Under the pieces are notes generated by a model. The model was not told where the DNA came from, ran no database searches, and saw only the letters and a list, made by a program, of their open reading frames with translations. DNA of 64,000 bases from Elioraea tepida (GTDB lineage Bacteria; Pseudomonadota; Alphaproteobacteria; Acetobacterales; Acetobacteraceae): assembly GCF_019203965.1 (NCBI RefSeq), contig NZ_CP076448.1, forward strand, positions 3,053,001-3,117,000, read 5' to 3'. Shown piece after piece: positions 60,538 to 64,000 of this stretch (positions within the stretch are counted from its first letter, which is position 1; the number at the start of each line of letters is the position of its first letter). The translations under genes were made by a program, and so were the position numbers.

Positions 60538-63210
60538 TCACCTGGGGAAGCTGCGGCGCAGCAGCGCCTTTTCCGCCTCGAGCACCAGGAACACCACCGC
60601 GCCGAGGGCGGCCGTCATCGCGAGCGGTGCGGGACCGAGGCCCTCGGTCGAGAACAGGGCCTGCAGAGGCGGTGCCCAGACGAATAGCGCCTGCGAGGCG
60701 AACACGCCCGCGAGCGACACCCACACCGCCTTCGTGCCGAAGGCACGCTTCAGGGTAAGCGACGGTGCGCGCAGGAAGCGGACGGAGAAGAGATACCACG
60801 TCTCCATCGCGACGAGAGCGCAGACGGCGGTGGTGCGCGCCGCCTCAAGCGAGGCACCGGCCGAGAGCATCACGTGAAACGCGAAGGTGATTCCGGAAAC
60901 GAACAGAACCGACACGAGCACGATCCGCCAGACGAGGAAGCGGTCGAGCAAACTCTCGTCGCGCGGCCGTGGCGGGCGTGCCATCACGTCTGGCTCCTCC
61001 GGCTCGAAGGCGAGGCTCATCGCGAGGATGGCGGAGGAGACCATGTTCACCCAGAGGATCTGCAGCGGCGTGATCGGCATGGTCACGCCGGCGAGGATGG
61101 CGGCAAGCACCGCAAGACACTCCCCGCCATTGACCGGCAACAGGAACAGGATCGCCTTGCGGAGATTGTCATAGATGTGCCGGCCTTCGCGCACGGCGGC
61201 GGCGATGGTGGCGAAATTGTCGTCGGCGAGCACCATCTCGGCTGCCTGGCGCGCCGCCTCGGTTCCCCCTCTTCCCATCGCCACGCCGATGTCGGCGCGC
61301 TTGAGCGCGACCGCGTCGTTCACCCCATCCCCCGTCATCGCCACGATATGGCCCCGCGCCTGCAGCGCCTCAACGAGCTCGAGCTTGCCAAGGGGAGAGA
61401 CGCGCGCGAACACGTCGCAGCGCTCGGCGAGGGCGGGCCGGTCGCTCTCGGCGGCTGCCTCGAAGGCCTTGCCCTCGATCACCACAGGCGCCTCAGCGAT
61501 GCCGACGGCGCGCGCGATCGCCGCCGCCGTTTCGGCGTGGTCGCCGGTGATCATCTTGACGCGTATCCCGGCCGCGCGACAGTCGGCGACGGCGGCAGCC
61601 GCCTCCGGTCGCGGCGGGTCGATCAGGCCGCAGAGCCCGAGGAACGTCATGTCCTGCGCCACGTCCTCGGCGTCGAGCGCGGCGGTGCGATGCGGGAGCG
61701 CGCGTTCGGCGAAGGCGATCACGCGCATGCCCTCGGCGGCGAGTGCCGCGACCGCCGCTCGCGCGTCCTCCGTCGCATCGACGCAGCGCGGCAGCACGAC
61801 TTCCGGGGCGCCCTTCAGCACCGCAAGCGCCGTTCCCTCCGAATCATGGTGCAGGGTGGCCATGAACCGGTGCGCCGGGTCGAACGGGATCACGTCGCGC
61901 CGCGGCCAGGCCTCGCGCGCACCCTCCGCTCCGGCCTTGAAGCCGAAGGCGAGCAGCGCCCCCTCCATCGGGTCGCCGGCAACGGTCCAGCCCTCCGCGC
62001 CTTCCTCGAGAGCGGCATCGTTGCAGAGAACGGCGGCGCGGGCGAGCCGTGCGACGCGATCGGACAGGGCGAAGGTGACATCCTCGCCCGCTGCCGTCTC
62101 GATCGCCCCGCGCGGCGCATAGCCCTCTCCCGTCACGGTGTAGAGGCCATCGGGCGTGGCGAGAGCGCGCACGGTCATCGCGTTGGCCGTCAGCGTGCCG
62201 GTCTTGTCGGTGCAGATGACGTCGACGCTGCCCAGGGCCTCCACGGCGGGAAGCCGGCGGACGATCGCATTGCGCGCGGCCATGCGTTGCACGCCGATCG
62301 CAAGCGTCACGGTGAGGATGGCCGCCAATCCCTCGGGGATGGCAGCGACGAACAGAGCGACGGCGGCGAGGGCCATCTCCGCCACCGGAATGCCGACGAC
62401 CCACACCCCCCAGGCGAAAGCCGCGAGCCCGACCGCCAGCATCACCACGGTCAGCTGTTTCGCGAACTCGCCCATGCGGCGGACGAGCGGCGTCGTCGGC
62501 GCCGCGGTTTCGCGCATCGCGCGCCCGATCCGCCCGACCTCGGTGTCGTCCCCGGTCGCGACCACGAGGCCGAGGCCTGCGCCCGCGGCGACGATCGTTC
62601 CGGCGAAGGCGAGCGAGGCGCGATCGGCGAGCGCGGCCTCGGCCGCGACGGGTTCAGTGTGCTTGGCCGACGGCACGGCCTCGCCGGTCAGCGCCGCCTC
62701 CTCGATGGTCAGAGCGCGCGCCTCGATCAGCCTCAGGTCCGCCGGCACACGGTCACCCGGCTCGAGCACCACGATGTCGCCGGGAACGATCTGCTCTGCC
62801 GGCACGGTGCGCCGGCGCCCCGCCCGAAGCACGGTCGCCGCCGGCGCGAGCATGCCCGAGATCGCGGCGAGCGCCCGCTCCGCCCTGCCCTCCTGGATGA
62901 AGCCGATCACGGCGTTGGCGACCACGACGAGCAGGATCACGGCCGCGTCCTTGAGGTCGCCCACGATGGTGGCGATCAGGGCGGCCGCGATCAGCACAAG
63001 GATCAGGAGGTTGGCGAACTGCGCCGCGAAGCGCGCGAGCGCGGTGCGCTGCGGCGCGCGGGTCAACGCGTTCGGGCCGAACCGGGCAAGACGCGCTTCC
63101 GCCTCCGCCGCCTCGAGCCCCGATCGCGTCGCCTGCAGGGCAGACAACGCCTCGGCCACGGTCAGTGCGTGCCACGCTGGGCGTGGCCCAGCGTCTCCCG
63201 GTCCCGACAT
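60538..63210 (-). CDS. P2-type cation-transporting ATPase
   Basis: An 890-aa P-type pump: GNALTRAP-like N-terminal region (FGPNALTRAPQRTAL), TGEAVPSAKH (A-domain TGES-like), M4 VALFVAAIPEGLAAI (near residue 293), phosphorylation site CTDKTGTLTANAMTV (near 335), KGAPEVVLPRC (nucleotide site), MITGDHAETAAAIARAVGI, and hinge MTGDGVNDAVALKRADIGVAMG (near 628). M5 FLLPVNGG and M6 WVNMVSSAILAMSLAFEP. The layout is that of Ca2+/Na+-K+-like bacterial pumps, but ion specificity is uncertain. ATG 63210 has AAGGAG upstream. Confidence 0.9.
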   Translation of the reverse strand: MSGPGDAGPRPAWHALTVAEALSALQATRSGLEAAEAEARLARFGPNALTRAPQRTALARFAAQFANLLILVLIAAALIATIVGDLKDAAVILLVVVANAVIGFIQEGRAERALAAISGMLAPAATVLRAGRRRTVPAEQIVPGDIVVLEPGDRVPADLRLIEARALTIEEAALTGEAVPSAKHTEPVAAEAALADRASLAFAGTIVAAGAGLGLVVATGDDTEVGRIGRAMRETAAPTTPLVRRMGEFAKQLTVVMLAVGLAAFAWGVWVVGIPVAEMALAAVALFVAAIPEGLAAILTVTLAIGVQRMAARNAIVRRLPAVEALGSVDVICTDKTGTLTANAMTVRALATPDGLYTVTGEGYAPRGAIETAAGEDVTFALSDRVARLARAAVLCNDAALEEGAEGWTVAGDPMEGALLAFGFKAGAEGAREAWPRRDVIPFDPAHRFMATLHHDSEGTALAVLKGAPEVVLPRCVDATEDARAAVAALAAEGMRVIAFAERALPHRTAALDAEDVAQDMTFLGLCGLIDPPRPEAAAAVADCRAAGIRVKMITGDHAETAAAIARAVGIAEAPVVIEGKAFEAAAESDRPALAERCDVFARVSPLGKLELVEALQARGHIVAMTGDGVNDAVALKRADIGVAMGRGGTEAARQAAEMVLADDNFATIAAAVREGRHIYDNLRKAILFLLPVNGGECLAVLAAILAGVTMPITPLQILWVNMVSSAILAMSLAFEPEEPDVMARPPRPRDESLLDRFLVWRIVLVSVLFVSGITFAFHVMLSAGASLEAARTTAVCALVAMETWYLFSVRFLRAPSLTLKRAFGTKAVWVSLAGVFASQALFVWAPPLQALFSTEGLGPAPLAMTAALGAVVFLVLEAEKALLRRSFPR

Positions 63211-63358
63211 CGGCTTCTCCTTCGCGCCCGACCGTGCTGCGGGCAGGTGGGCTCCGCCTTGCGGTCGATCAAACGATGCGGCGGCGGGACGTGACAAGCG
63301 CGCCCGGCCGCTTCATCATCGCGAGCGCGTGAAGCACAACGGATGGGGAGCGACGGGG

Positions 63359-64000
63359 ATGGAGCTCGGAGCGGTGTTCCGGCGGGGCGTTCTGGCGGCT
63401 GCGGTCGGAACCGTGGCGTTGGCGCAAGGAGCGGCGGCGCAGACCTGGGAGATGGTCGCGGGCGCGCTCGGGGGCGGCTGGTACACGATGGCCACAGGCA
63501 TGGCCGCCATCATCCAGGAGAACAATCCAGGCTTGACGATCCGCGTGGTGCCTGGCGGGGGCCTGGGCAATCCCACCCGGGTTCAGAACGGGGTGAGCCA
63601 GATCGGCTTCGGTCTCGACTTCCTCGTCTCCACGGCGGTGAAAGGCGGCGAGCCCTATCGCATGCCGCATGACCGGATCGCCCATATCGGCGTCGGCTAC
63701 TCCCCGACCGAGCACCATATGCTCCGCCGAACCGATGGCGGGCCAACCGACATGAAGGCGATCCTGACCATGCCGGGCTTGCGCATCGGCGCGCCGCAGG
63801 GAACCTCCTCCGACACGCTGACGCTGATCTACATCCTCCGCCATCTCGGCACGAGCTTCGACCAGATCCGCGCCAATGGCGGGCGCGTGGTTCAGGGCAG
63901 CTACACCGATCTCGCCGCGGCCTATGCCGACGGACAGGTCGACTATCTCTATGTCGCGCTCGCCCGGCCCGCGGCCATGGTGAACGAGATCCAGCGCGGC
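63359..64000 (+). CDS. TAXI family TRAP solute receptor, C-terminus cut by window edge
   Basis: The first 214 codons are visible. Signal peptide to about residue 27 (VLAAAVGTVALAQGAAAQ), then AGALGGGWYTMATGMAAIIQENNPGLTIRVVPGGGLGNPTRVQNGVSQIGFGLDFLVS, the TAXI/NMT1-like fold with ligand loop GGGWYTMA and VPGGG. Such receptors serve TRAP systems whose membrane subunits are usually fused (DctQM); those would lie right of the window. GGGGAG precedes ATG 63359. Confidence 0.85.
   Translation, partial: MELGAVFRRGVLAAAVGTVALAQGAAAQTWEMVAGALGGGWYTMATGMAAIIQENNPGLTIRVVPGGGLGNPTRVQNGVSQIGFGLDFLVSTAVKGGEPYRMPHDRIAHIGVGYSPTEHHMLRRTDGGPTDMKAILTMPGLRIGAPQGTSSDTLTLIYILRHLGTSFDQIRANGGRVVQGSYTDLAAAYADGQVDYLYVALARPAAMVNEIQRG

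Noticed and set aside
60874-63294. 806-aa plus-strand frame opposite the P-type ATPase
   Set aside because: Antisense reading of a well-defined ATPase gene with intact DKTGT and hinge motifs.

Overview
The window is GC-rich DNA (roughly 70% by eye) from an alphaproteobacterium. An origin in Rhodospirillales/Acetobacteraceae (Roseomonas/Elioraea-like) is my inference from housekeeping proteins of alphaproteobacterial type: the S21 and L36 sequences, COQ9, a TrcR/DUF1013 regulator, YdcH/DUF465 and DUF1192 small proteins, together with many TRAP and Liv transporters. Genes are tightly packed with many ATGA or GTGA stop/start overlaps, so most of the window is organised as short operons. No rRNA, tRNA, CRISPR array, prophage or recognisable defence island was seen.

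Layout. 1-4.8 kb: an APH/P-loop kinase fusion (cut by the left edge) and pdxH leftward; fabI-aroC and a 401-aa protein of unknown family rightward. 4.8-7.4 kb: two insertion sequences stacked at one CTAG site that is the stop codon of that unknown gene. 7.5-11.8 kb: leftward tlyA and the isoprenoid operon xseB-ispA-dxs. 11.9-17.8 kb: a periplasmic cytochrome P460-like protein, uvrB and a DctPQM TRAP transporter. 17.8-23.2 kb: a PAS-EAL protein with a changed catalytic residue, a DUF533/TerB protein, an acyl-CoA dehydrogenase with the residue pattern of 3-sulfinopropanoyl-CoA desulfinases, a methyltransferase and rpmJ. 23.4-28.4 kb: glcD-glcE-(membrane protein)-glcF glycolate oxidase and a TPR protein. 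28.5-30.1 kb: an IS5-type element abutting a LysR gene that lacks its DNA-binding half.

30.2-42.4 kb is a complete-looking tad (tight adherence, type IVc pilus) locus: tadG-tadE-tadE leftward, and cpaA-cpaB-cpaC-short cpaD-cpaE1-cpaF-tadB-tadC-tadD-cpaE2 rightward. The peptidase, secretin, motor, platform and pseudopilin parts are present, but no Flp major pilin gene is visible in the window.

42.5-52.7 kb: rpsU, def-coq9-transglutaminase, ydcH-purE-purK, pfk with a second ydcH, trcR, DUF1192, a CPA2 antiporter, hsp20 and rpmE. Upstream of hsp20 a sigma32-like promoter leads into a leader RNA with the hallmarks of a ROSE RNA thermometer, the best regulatory find here. 52.8-64 kb: an EamA transporter with a likely indel, an old yellow enzyme, the livK-H-M-G-F branched-chain amino acid ABC operon, an SDR, a P-type ATPase and the start of a TAXI-type TRAP receptor.

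I did not find a convincing wholly new system. The most rewarding items are the hsp20 thermosensor, the desulfinase-like dehydrogenase, the substituted EAL protein, the non-standard tad locus and the stacked IS insertions.
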